Source: Diaphorobacter sp. HDW4B (GTDB lineage: Bacteria; Pseudomonadota; Gammaproteobacteria; Burkholderiales; Burkholderiaceae_C). Taken from it: a stretch of DNA of 64,000 bases. A program made the position numbers and the translations under genes. This document shows positions 54,012 through 62,159 of this stretch, piece by piece. The stretch lies in NCBI RefSeq assembly GCF_011305535.1, contig NZ_CP049905.1, positions 3,284,001-3,348,000 of the forward strand, read 5' to 3'. How positions within the stretch are numbered: position 1 is the stretch's first letter; every line of letters starts with the position of its first letter. Under the pieces are notes generated by a model. That model had not been told where the DNA came from. It ran no database searches and saw only the letters and a program-made list of their open reading frames with translations.

Positions 54012-55856
54012 TCAGACTTTGGGCTTGGCTTGCCGCTGTGGAGGTTGCGTTGGTTGATCTTCGCGCAGCCAGTGCTTGGCGAGATCGGCGTTGCCGACGT
54101 TCAGGCGCACGGTGTCGGGTGCGTCGTTGTTGCTGGCTGCACCGGACTTTTGCAATGGAAGTTGCAGCGGCAGCTTGAGCAACCGGCGGTCGCGCGAGAC
54201 GATGGCCGTCACGCGCTTGGCGGATGCGCCTGCGTAGAGCGCCAGATCGTCGAGCTTGCCCATGCGCCAGGCTTCGCCATCGGCCAGTTCGATGCCCAGC
54301 CATTCGTCGCCGGACATGAAGCCCGCCTGTTCGGCCAGCCCGCCGCTCAGCACGACCTTGACGTTCACGCCAGAGCCGCTTTCCTGCACGCGCAGACCAA
54401 GGCGCTGCGCGGTGGCGGTGGTGTCGGCCTGCAGCTCGATGCCGTGGCTGGCGAGCAGTTCCTTGAGCGGCAATTCTTCCGTGCTGTGCACCCAGCGTTG
54501 CAGCTCGGCAGACCAGTCCTTGCCCGAGAGCTTTTGCAGCACGGCGAGCACGTCGTCCTGCGACATCGGGCCGCCCTTGGTGCGTTGCCACAGCCCGCGC
54601 ATCACGTCGTCCAACGTTGTCTTGCCATGTTGGCGCAATGCGAGGTCAAGACACAGCGCGACCAGCGAGCCCTTGGTGTAGTAGCTCACCGTGGAGTTGG
54701 GCGTGTTCTCGTCCTGGCGGTAGTACTTCACCCAGGCGTCGAAGCTGGCTTCGGCCACGGACTGCACCTGACGGCCCGGCGTCTGCTGCACCTGGTTGAT
54801 GGTCTTGGTGATCAGGCGCAGATAGGTGGCGTGGTCGATCAGGCCCGCACGGCGCAGAAGCAGGTCGTCGTAGTAGCTGGTGAAGCCTTCGAAGAACCAC
54901 AGCAGCTCAGTGTAATTTTCCTGGTTGTAGTCGTAGCGCGCGAACTCGGCGGGACGCATGCGCTTGACGTTCCAGGTGTGGAAATACTCGTGGCTGATCA
55001 GGCCGAGCAGCGTGTTGTAGCCTTCGGGCGCGGCCTTTTCGCCGATGCGCGGCAGGTCGCGGCGGCCGCAGATCAGCGCGGTGCTGGTCTTGTGTTCGAG
55101 GCCGCCGTAGCCGTCATCGACCACGTTGAGCATGAACAGGTAGTGCGAGTGCACGGCCTTGCCGTTGTCGCCGTGCCAGAAGCGGATTTCCGTCTCGCAG
55201 ATGCGCTTGGTGTCCGCCAACAGACGCTCGCCGTCGAACGAGGCCGCAGCGCCCGCGACCACGATACGATGCGGCACGCCGCAGGCGGTGAACTTGGCGC
55301 TCCAGAACTTGCCGAGTTTGACCGGGCAGTCCACGAGTTCATCGTAGTTGGTGGCGATATAGGTGCCAAAGCCTGCGCGGTTCACATTGACAGGTGTGAG
55401 CGACGTGGCGGCTTGCCAGCCCTTGATGCGCGTGGGCGGCGCGATGTCGATGCCGTGCGGCTTGTCTTCCAGACCGACGGCGCGCAGGCAGACGCTGGTG
55501 CCGTTGAAGAAACCGCGCGAAGCATCGAGCCACGCGGTGCGAACCGAGTGGTCGTAGGCGGCGACTTGATAGGTCAGCGTGAGCGGCTTGTTTTTGGCGC
55601 ACTGGGCGATCCAGCGGTGCTTGTCGAGTTGTTGCAGTGCGATGGGCTTGCCGTTCTGCTGCGCCGCGAGCTGCTGCAGATTCTTGGAGAACTCGCGCAC
55701 CAGGTAGCTGCCGGGAATCCACACGGGCAGCGCCAGTTCCTGATCTTCGGCGGGCCGGGTAACGACCATCGTCACGTTGAACAGATGAGTGTGCGGGTCG
55801 GTGGGCTCCACGCGGTAGAAGACGGCGGGCGTGGCGGTGGCAAGGGATGAGGTCAT
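54012..55856 (-). CDS. M61-family metallopeptidase with PDZ domain
   Basis: 614 residues, cytoplasmic or weakly exported (no clear signal peptide). The N-terminal beta domain contains LPVWIPGSYLVREFSKNL, typical of M61. The gluzincin active site is GLISHEYFHTWNVKRMRP (HExxH), with downstream Glu in LWFFEGFTSYYDDLLLRRAG. A PDZ domain sits near residues 480-570 (LRVQESGSGVNVKVVLSGGL). The family includes glycyl aminopeptidase, but the in vivo substrate is unknown. It lies downstream of dsbC, separated by a terminator. Confidence 0.92.
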   Translation of the reverse strand: MTSSLATATPAVFYRVEPTDPHTHLFNVTMVVTRPAEDQELALPVWIPGSYLVREFSKNLQQLAAQQNGKPIALQQLDKHRWIAQCAKNKPLTLTYQVAAYDHSVRTAWLDASRGFFNGTSVCLRAVGLEDKPHGIDIAPPTRIKGWQAATSLTPVNVNRAGFGTYIATNYDELVDCPVKLGKFWSAKFTACGVPHRIVVAGAAASFDGERLLADTKRICETEIRFWHGDNGKAVHSHYLFMLNVVDDGYGGLEHKTSTALICGRRDLPRIGEKAAPEGYNTLLGLISHEYFHTWNVKRMRPAEFARYDYNQENYTELLWFFEGFTSYYDDLLLRRAGLIDHATYLRLITKTINQVQQTPGRQVQSVAEASFDAWVKYYRQDENTPNSTVSYYTKGSLVALCLDLALRQHGKTTLDDVMRGLWQRTKGGPMSQDDVLAVLQKLSGKDWSAELQRWVHSTEELPLKELLASHGIELQADTTATAQRLGLRVQESGSGVNVKVVLSGGLAEQAGFMSGDEWLGIELADGEAWRMGKLDDLALYAGASAKRVTAIVSRDRRLLKLPLQLPLQKSGAASNNDAPDTVRLNVGNADLAKHWLREDQPTQPPQRQAKPKV

Positions 55857-55929
55857 CTTGTCTTTCTTGTGGGTTCGCGTGAGGACTGCGTTGGTGCAAC
55901 AACTATATGCGGACGGACCCTGAAAAGGA

Positions 55930-55959
55930 AAAGGCCGGGGCTGTTCGCGCCCGGCCTTT
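55930..55959 (-). terminator. Terminator of the ubiH-dsbC unit
   Basis: AAAGGCCGGG (55930-55939) pairs with CCCGGCCTTT (55950-55959). On the minus strand T-rich sequence follows, between dsbC and the M61 gene. Confidence 0.8.
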
Positions 55960-56005
55960 GCTGGTGGTGTGGGTCAGGCACGCTTTGTGGCCGTGCCTGT
56001 CATCC

Positions 56006-56722
56006 TCACTTGGAGGAAATGACGGTCGCGAGGCGCTTTTCCACTTCCTGTGCGCTGATCGCGCCCGGCACGCGCGTGCCGTCCTGGAAGATGATGGTCG
56101 GCGTGCCGGTGATCTTGTGCTTGCGGCCCAGCGCCAGATTGCGTTGGATGGCCGCGGTGTCGCAGCTTGCGGCAGGCGTGACCTTCTCGCGCAGCATGTG
56201 GTCTTCCCATTCCTTCACGCGGTCCTTGGCGCACCAGATGTTGCGGCTTTTCTCGGCCGAATCGGGGCTCAGGATGGGGTAGAGGAACATGTAGACCGTG
56301 ATGTTGTCCACGTTCTGCAGGTCCTTTTCAAAGCGCTTGCAGTAACCGCAGTTCGGATCTTCGAACACGGCGATCTTGCGCTTGCCATTGCCGCGCACGA
56401 TGGTGAAGGCGTCGGCCAGCGGCAGCGCATCGAAGCTGACGGCGGTGAGCTTGTTGATGCGGTCTTCCGTCAGGTTGCGGCGCGCCTTGGTGTCGATGAG
56501 TTCGCCCTGAATGAGGTAGTTGCCCGCCGCGTCGGTGTAGAACACGTCGGTGCCCATGCGCACTTCGTACAGACCCTTCATCGGCGTGGCCGAGATTTCC
56601 TCGATGTTCTGCAGTTGAGGAATGCGCTCGGTCAGCGCCTTGCGGATGACCGCCTCCTGTGCAAAAGCGCTCGTGCCCATGGCGAATGCGGCGCCTGCCA
56701 GCAAGGTAGTGACTAGTTTCAT
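56006..56722 (-). CDS. dsbC: Periplasmic disulfide isomerase DsbC
   Basis: 238 residues from the ATG at 56722. Signal peptide MKLVTTLLAGAAFAMGTSAFA (cleavage after AFA), a short dimerisation domain, then a thioredoxin fold with the active site FEDPNCGYCKRFE (CGYC) and the cis-Pro loop ITGTPTIIFQDG. DsbC rearranges wrong disulfides and is kept reduced by DsbD. It lies downstream of the UbiH-type gene with 84 bp between them, on the same strand. Confidence 0.95.
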   Translation of the reverse strand: MKLVTTLLAGAAFAMGTSAFAQEAVIRKALTERIPQLQNIEEISATPMKGLYEVRMGTDVFYTDAAGNYLIQGELIDTKARRNLTEDRINKLTAVSFDALPLADAFTIVRGNGKRKIAVFEDPNCGYCKRFEKDLQNVDNITVYMFLYPILSPDSAEKSRNIWCAKDRVKEWEDHMLREKVTPAASCDTAAIQRNLALGRKHKITGTPTIIFQDGTRVPGAISAQEVEKRLATVISSK

Positions 56723-56806
56723 GGTGTTCTTTCTCACTGTGTTCACTTTTCTCATCCACTCAAAGGTTCATCATCCAATTCAACGCATCGCAGCCAACGG
56801 GCTTCA

Positions 56807-57955
56807 TCAGCGCTTGCCTGACGGCGGCTGCAGCCCCATGGCCTGACGGGCGACCCATTCCTTGATCGGGCCGCTCATCTCGAATCCTCTCATGCCCCAG
56901 TTGCGCAGCGCCTGCAAGGGGGATTCCTTGCGCGCAAACAATTGTTGCAGCGCGTCCATCGTCGCGCCCAGCGGCAGCAGCGCGGACTTGCGTTCGCGCT
57001 CGTATTGCCGAAGCAGCTTCACATCGCCCACGCTGCGCCAGCTCTGGCGCTCGCCAAGAATGCGCGCCAGCGCCGACACGTCGCCAATGCCGATGTTCAG
57101 GCCTTGGCCGGCCAGCGGATGCACCGTGTGCGCCGCGTCGCCCGCCAGAGTCCACCATTGATTCGTTGTTCCCGGCATGGTTCCGCACCAGCGTTTGGCT
57201 TGTGCCTGCTGCAGCGGCCACGATGCACGTGGCGCGATCAGCGTGAGCGCGCCAAGGCTGCTTTCGCTGATTTCCTGTAGTTTTTGCACGAAAGCTGCGT
57301 CGTCGCAGGCCAGCCATTGCTGAACCTGTTCCTGCGGGATAGACCAGACAACCGCCACGGAGTTCCCTTGTTCGCCTTCAAGCGGCAAAAACGCCAGGAT
57401 GCTGCCGTCCGCAGTGAACCACTGGCGCGCGATCTGGCTGTGTCCGCGTTCGCAGGACAGGCGCGTGGCGATCGCCGTCTGGCCGTAGGGCGTCACGTTG
57501 AACTCCACGCCGAACTCCGCGCGGCTCTTGCTCGCCCGGCCTTCGCACACCACCGTGAGCGGCGCCTGAACCGGCTCGCGCACGACATCCACCAGCGGCT
57601 GAAAACGCGTGGCGTCCGCCAGACGGCGCTCCAGCGCAGGCACATCCACGATCCACGCCATGGCCTCTGCCTGCTGGCTGTTCGCGTCGAACGTGACCGA
57701 GCCGCCCTGATCGCCATGCACCTGCATCTGCAGCACGGCGGTGGCGTGTTCCGGGTCGGGCCAACTGCGCACCGATTCGAGAATCTCGCGCGTCGCCACA
57801 TTCATGGCATACGCCCGCACGTCGGAATGCGAGGGCGCGTGCGAGCCCGCCGAATCGACCAGAGCGACCGAAAGCCGCTCCCGAGCCAACAGCAACGCCA
57901 AGGTGCGGCCCACAATGCCGGCACCGCGGATACATACGTCAAAAGATTGCGCCAT
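56807..57955 (-). CDS. UbiH/UbiF/COQ6-family FAD-dependent monooxygenase
   Basis: 382 residues, probably hydroxylating the ubiquinone ring precursor. The FAD-binding FDVCIRGAGIVGRTLALLLA (GxGxxG) is at the N-terminus and GDAAHTVHPLAGQGLNIGI at the second FAD site. Which ring position it acts on cannot be told from sequence. The true start is 57955. The longer frame to 58066 runs into the promoter region shared with the divergent MOSC gene. Confidence 0.9.
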   Translation of the reverse strand: MAQSFDVCIRGAGIVGRTLALLLARERLSVALVDSAGSHAPSHSDVRAYAMNVATREILESVRSWPDPEHATAVLQMQVHGDQGGSVTFDANSQQAEAMAWIVDVPALERRLADATRFQPLVDVVREPVQAPLTVVCEGRASKSRAEFGVEFNVTPYGQTAIATRLSCERGHSQIARQWFTADGSILAFLPLEGEQGNSVAVVWSIPQEQVQQWLACDDAAFVQKLQEISESSLGALTLIAPRASWPLQQAQAKRWCGTMPGTTNQWWTLAGDAAHTVHPLAGQGLNIGIGDVSALARILGERQSWRSVGDVKLLRQYERERKSALLPLGATMDALQQLFARKESPLQALRNWGMRGFEMSGPIKEWVARQAMGLQPPSGKR

Positions 57956-58064
57956 ACGGGAATTGTAGGAGGCGCGGCAGCTCGCTGGCCCGAGAGTGCA
58001 GAATCCCCGTCTCGCGGGTGCGCCGACCGGCATACCCAGCATCACGCCAGCGGAGTTGAATTCC

Positions 58065-58946
58065 ATGAGTTTCGAGTCTGATCAATACGATCTGGCAGGC
58101 CGCATTCACAGCCTGTTCATCCACCCCATCAAGTCCTGCGCGGGCATCGCCGTGCAGCAGGCGCTGCTCACCGCGAGCGGCCTGCAATGGGACCGCCACT
58201 GGATGGTGACTGACATGGACGGCGCGCTGCGCACCCAGCGCGAACTGCCGCGCATGGTGCTGATCCAGCCCGCATTCGATGGCGATGCGCTCGTGCTGAC
58301 CGCGCCCGGCATGCCCGAGTTGCGCCTGTCCACCGCCGTGCCAAGCGCGTCAGGCAACGCAACCCGCGCCCGCGTCTGGAGCGACACCGTCTCCGCCCTC
58401 GACATGGGCGACGAAGCCGCACGCTGGTTCAGCCAATACCTCGAAGTGCCCAGCCGCCTCGTGCGCTTCAACCCCGACTACCGCCGCATCGTCGATCCCG
58501 ACTGGACCGGCGACGTCGAAGCCATCACCCAGTTCGCGGACGGATTCCCGATGTTGGTCACCAGCACCGGCTCCATCGACGAGCTGAACCAGCGCCTGAG
58601 CCAAGCGGGTGAGGACAACGTGGACGTGCGCCGTTTCCGCCCCAACATCGTTCTGGACGGCATCGAATCGCACGACGAAGACCGCATCGACTCGCTCTTC
58701 ATCGACGCGGGCGGCGAAGTCGTGGAGCTGAAAATGGCCAAACCCTGCTCCCGCTGCCCCATGCCCGACGTGAACCCGGACAACGCCGCCGTCGGCACGC
58801 AGGTCAACGGCATGCTGCGCCAGTACCGCGCCGACCCGCGCATGGACGGCGCGCTCACCTTCGGCATGAACGCGATCACGCTGGCAGGCGAGGGACTGGT
58901 GCTCAAGGTCGGGCAGGCGATTGGCGGAAATCTGAGCTTCGACTGA
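58065..58946 (+). CDS. MOSC-domain protein
   Basis: 293 residues: an N-terminal beta-barrel MOSC_N domain (LAGRIHSLFIHPIKSCAGI...) followed by the MOSC domain. The MOSC domain includes RFRPNIVLDG and the conserved Cys region AKPCSRCPMPDVNPDN. MOSC proteins carry or use sulfur or molybdenum-cofactor ligands (mARC, YiiM, YcbX relatives). This one is YcbX-like but lacks the ferredoxin domain, so it needs a separate electron donor. The start follows GGAG. It is divergent from the UbiH-type gene. Confidence 0.88.
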   Translation: MSFESDQYDLAGRIHSLFIHPIKSCAGIAVQQALLTASGLQWDRHWMVTDMDGALRTQRELPRMVLIQPAFDGDALVLTAPGMPELRLSTAVPSASGNATRARVWSDTVSALDMGDEAARWFSQYLEVPSRLVRFNPDYRRIVDPDWTGDVEAITQFADGFPMLVTSTGSIDELNQRLSQAGEDNVDVRRFRPNIVLDGIESHDEDRIDSLFIDAGGEVVELKMAKPCSRCPMPDVNPDNAAVGTQVNGMLRQYRADPRMDGALTFGMNAITLAGEGLVLKVGQAIGGNLSFD

Positions 58947-59107
58947 GCTTGCGCCGAGGACTCGGGGGGCGCAGCCGAACGACTGCAGTTACCCGCACTT
59001 GGAGGTCATTCATCACAAGCCGGTAAAATGGCGGGTTTGTCCTGCCGAATCTCGAATCTCATTTCATTCGGCCCACCCGATTCCCGGAATTACCAGAAAG
59101 CCCTGCC

Positions 59108-60202
59108 ATGAGCCTCAAATGCGGCATCGTGGGTTTGCCCAATGTCGGCAAGTCCACACTCTTCAACGCCCTCACGAAGGCCGGCATTGCCGCCGAAAAT
59201 TATCCCTTCTGCACGATCGAGCCCAACACCGGCGTCGTGGAAGTGCCTGATCCGCGCCTGAAGGATCTGTCTGCCATCGTCGAGCCCGAGCGCGTCGTTC
59301 CCGCCATCGTCGAATTCGTGGACATCGCTGGTCTCGTGGCTGGCGCGTCCAAGGGCGAAGGTCTGGGCAACCAGTTCCTCGCGCACATCCGCGAAACCGA
59401 TGCCATCGTCAACGTCGTGCGTTGCTTCGAAGATCCGAACGTGATCCACGTGGCCAACAAGGTTGACCCGATCGCCGACATCGAAGTCATCCAGACCGAA
59501 CTGTGCCTGGCCGATCTGGCCACCGTCGAGAAGGCGATCAACCGCTACAGCAAGGCTGCCAAGTCGGGCAACGACAAGGAAGCCGCCAAGCTGGTGTCGC
59601 TGCTCACGCCGATCCAGGCCGCCCTCGACCAAGGCAAGCCCGCCCGCTCCGTGCCGGTGAGCAAGGAAGATGCGCCGCTGCTCAAGTCGTTCTGCCTGAT
59701 CACTGCCAAGCCAGCGATGTTCGTCGGCAACGTGAGTGAAGACGGTTTCGAGAACAACCCGCTGCTCGACCAGCTCAAGGCCTATGCCGACGCGCAGGGC
59801 GCACCAGTGGTCGCCATCTGCGCCAAGATCGAAGCCGAGATGTCCGAAATGGGCGACGACGACCGCGACATGTTCCTGCAGGAAATGGGCTTGGAAGAAC
59901 CCGGCCTGAACCGCCTGATCCGCGCGGGCTTCAGCCTGCTGGGTCTGCAGACCTACTTCACCGCCGGCGTGAAGGAAGTGCGCGCCTGGACCATCCACGT
60001 GGGCGACACCGCACCCCAGGCCGCTGGCGTGATCCACGGCGACTTCGAGCGAGGCTTCATCCGTGCACAGACCATCGCGTTCGACGACTTCATCCAGTTC
60101 AAGGGTGAGCAAGGCGCGAAGGACGCGGGCAAGATGCGCGCCGAAGGCAAGGAATACATCGTCAAGGATGGCGATGTGATGAACTTCCTGTTCAACGTGT
60201 AA
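59108..60202 (+). CDS. ychF: Ribosome-binding ATPase YchF
   Basis: Obg-family P-loop ATPase (364 residues) associated with ribosomes and oxidative stress responses. G1 motif [15 protein letters not shown]3 [20 protein letters not shown], and NKVDP-like ANKVDP. The C-terminal TGS domain ends [24 protein letters not shown] at 59024-59029 is a candidate -10 for its promoter. It ends at a strong terminator. Confidence 0.97.
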   Translation: MSLKCGIVGLPNVGKSTLFNALTKAGIAAENYPFCTIEPNTGVVEVPDPRLKDLSAIVEPERVVPAIVEFVDIAGLVAGASKGEGLGNQFLAHIRETDAIVNVVRCFEDPNVIHVANKVDPIADIEVIQTELCLADLATVEKAINRYSKAAKSGNDKEAAKLVSLLTPIQAALDQGKPARSVPVSKEDAPLLKSFCLITAKPAMFVGNVSEDGFENNPLLDQLKAYADAQGAPVVAICAKIEAEMSEMGDDDRDMFLQEMGLEEPGLNRLIRAGFSLLGLQTYFTAGVKEVRAWTIHVGDTAPQAAGVIHGDFERGFIRAQTIAFDDFIQFKGEQGAKDAGKMRAEGKEYIVKDGDVMNFLFNV

Positions 60203-60220
60203 ACAGGTTCGCGCTCATCG

Positions 60221-60256
60221 ACGCCAGCACAGGCCCGCAAGGGTTTGTGCTGGCGT
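60221..60256 (+). terminator. Terminator of ychF
   Basis: ACGCCAGCACA (60221-60231) and TGTGCTGGCGT (60246-60256) form a perfect 11-bp stem with a nested CCC-gcaa-GGG loop. TTTGTTTT follows. Confidence 0.9.
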
Positions 60257-60323
60257 TTTGTTTTGTGCGGACAGGGGCAAAACGGCTATTCTGGCGGTTT
60301 TCAAAATGTGGAGACTTCCCAAC

Positions 60324-62081
60324 ATGAAGCCGCAAATTCGACGCTCTGCCATCGCACTGAGCATCACTTGGGGACTTGCATCGCTGATGACCTTGGCGCA
60401 TGCGGATACCCTGAAAAAGCCTGCGCTCGACGCCATTGCTGCGCAGTCCGCGCAAGCGCCGAAGAGCTTTGCGCAGTTTCTGCAGAACGCGGCCAAGCAG
60501 GACGCGAGTGTGGCGAGTGCGGTCAAGAACTACACGGATGGCAAGGCGTTGCAGGGGGATGATCTGACCAACATCGCGCGACTGCTGGGGCTGTACACGC
60601 GGCTGACGCAGGAGGGCAAGATTCTCGCGAGCATCGAGAAGATGGTGGCGTTGCCGACGGTGCGCGATGCCAAGATTGCGCCGCATGAGAACAAGGCGAT
60701 CATCGAGTTCGGGCAACTGGTCGAGCAGATGGCCAAGGACTTCGGGCTGCAGTATCGCAACGTGGACAACCGGATTTTCGAGGTGACGCTGCCGGGTTCG
60801 TCGGGCGAGGAGTTCGGCATTCTCACGCACTCCGATGTGGTGCCGGTGGTGCCTGCGGAATGGGTGATCGATGGCAAGCAGATCGATCCGTTCAAGGTCA
60901 CGCGCGTGGGCGACAAGCTCTATGGTCGCGGAACGATCGACGACAAGGGTTCAATCGCGACGGTGCTGTATGCGATGCAGGCGGTGAAGGAATCGAAACT
61001 GCCCTTGCAGCGCGGTATTCGCCTGATGATCGAGACCACCGAAGAAACCGGTGGCGACGCGATGAAGTATTACCGCGAGAAGACCAAGCTGCCCGAGTAC
61101 AACATCGTGCTCGACAGCAAGTACCCAGCGGTGGTGGCGGAAAAGGGCACGGGCGCGATCAAGGCGTTCTTTGCGGAGGTGAAGACCGATGCGCAGCAAC
61201 CGGCGATCACGGCAATGAACGGGGCGGCCTCGTCCAACGCGATTGCGCAGACTGCGACGGCGAGCATCGAAGCCGGTGATGCGGCAGCGCTCGCGGCAGT
61301 CGCGCAGAAGCTGCAGAGCGCGAAGGATGGCTTTGTGGCGGCGCATCAATCAAGCGGCAAGTTCAGCATCGACATCACGCCTTCCGCCAACAGAATCGAC
61401 ATCAAGGTGACGGGCGCATCGGCCCACGGTTCGCGTCCTGAAGAGGGGGTGAATCCCGTTCCGCGCCTGACCTTGTTCCTGCAGCAGACGCTGTTTGCGC
61501 AGGGCGATGCGAAGCCGCTGGTGCCGACCAATCAGTACACCGAGGCTGCGCGATATGTGAACAGCGTGTTCGGTCTCGACTACTTCGGCAATGCGCTCAA
61601 GCTGGCGTATGCGGATGATTTCATGGGGCCGCTGACCATCTCGCCCAACTTCATCAAGCCCGCGAACGGCCAGCTGGAAGTCACGGCGAATGCGCGCATG
61701 CCGCGTGGCAAGTCGCCCGAGCAGTTGAAGACCGAGGTGGAAAAGGGCATTGCGGGTTGGAGCGCTTCTGCCAACGTGCCGGTGAAGATCGACTACACGC
61801 AGGGCAACTGGATGGCGCGCGATCCCAAGGGCGCGTGGCTCTCGACCTTGCTGAATATCTTTGGCGATACCACCGGTCTTGAAGCCAAGCCCGTGCCGAC
61901 CGCAGGCAGCACCACGGCCAAGCTGATGCCGAACGCGATCAACTTCGGTCCTGCGATGCCGGGCAAGAAATACACGGCGCACAACGCGCTGGAGTATCAG
62001 GAGCTGCCCGATCTGCGCAACGACATGCAGATGTTCACCGAGATGCTGGTGCGCATCGGCAATCTGCAGCAGATGCAGTGA
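60324..62081 (+). CDS. Secreted M20-family dipeptidase/carboxypeptidase (PepV/Sapep-like)
   Basis: 585 residues from the ATG at 60324, with GGAG upstream. Signal peptide to about residue 27 (LASLMTLAHA). Two-zinc peptidase motifs: EEFGILTHSDVVPV, KLYGRGTIDDKGSIATV, LMIETTEETGGDAMKYY (catalytic Glu) and IVLDSKYPAVVAEKGTG. The C-terminal His region is PMPGKKYTAHN-like (GPAMPGKKYTAHNALEY). The family cleaves dipeptides with broad specificity. A periplasmic location is inferred from the signal peptide. Single gene between two terminators. Confidence 0.92.
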   Translation: MKPQIRRSAIALSITWGLASLMTLAHADTLKKPALDAIAAQSAQAPKSFAQFLQNAAKQDASVASAVKNYTDGKALQGDDLTNIARLLGLYTRLTQEGKILASIEKMVALPTVRDAKIAPHENKAIIEFGQLVEQMAKDFGLQYRNVDNRIFEVTLPGSSGEEFGILTHSDVVPVVPAEWVIDGKQIDPFKVTRVGDKLYGRGTIDDKGSIATVLYAMQAVKESKLPLQRGIRLMIETTEETGGDAMKYYREKTKLPEYNIVLDSKYPAVVAEKGTGAIKAFFAEVKTDAQQPAITAMNGAASSNAIAQTATASIEAGDAAALAAVAQKLQSAKDGFVAAHQSSGKFSIDITPSANRIDIKVTGASAHGSRPEEGVNPVPRLTLFLQQTLFAQGDAKPLVPTNQYTEAARYVNSVFGLDYFGNALKLAYADDFMGPLTISPNFIKPANGQLEVTANARMPRGKSPEQLKTEVEKGIAGWSASANVPVKIDYTQGNWMARDPKGAWLSTLLNIFGDTTGLEAKPVPTAGSTTAKLMPNAINFGPAMPGKKYTAHNALEYQELPDLRNDMQMFTEMLVRIGNLQQMQ

Positions 62082-62102
62082 GCGTTGATTTGATCTGACG
62101 AG

Positions 62103-62138
62103 AAACGGCCCGCGCGGCAAGCACTGCGCGGGCCGTTT
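62103..62138. terminator. Bidirectional terminator between the M20 gene and the receptor gene
   Basis: AAACGGCCCGCGC (62103-62115) and GCGCGGGCCGTTT (62126-62138) form a perfect 13-bp stem with a 10-nt loop between convergent genes. Confidence 0.9.
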
Positions 62139-62159
62139 GCGTTATGTGATGCCGAGCCT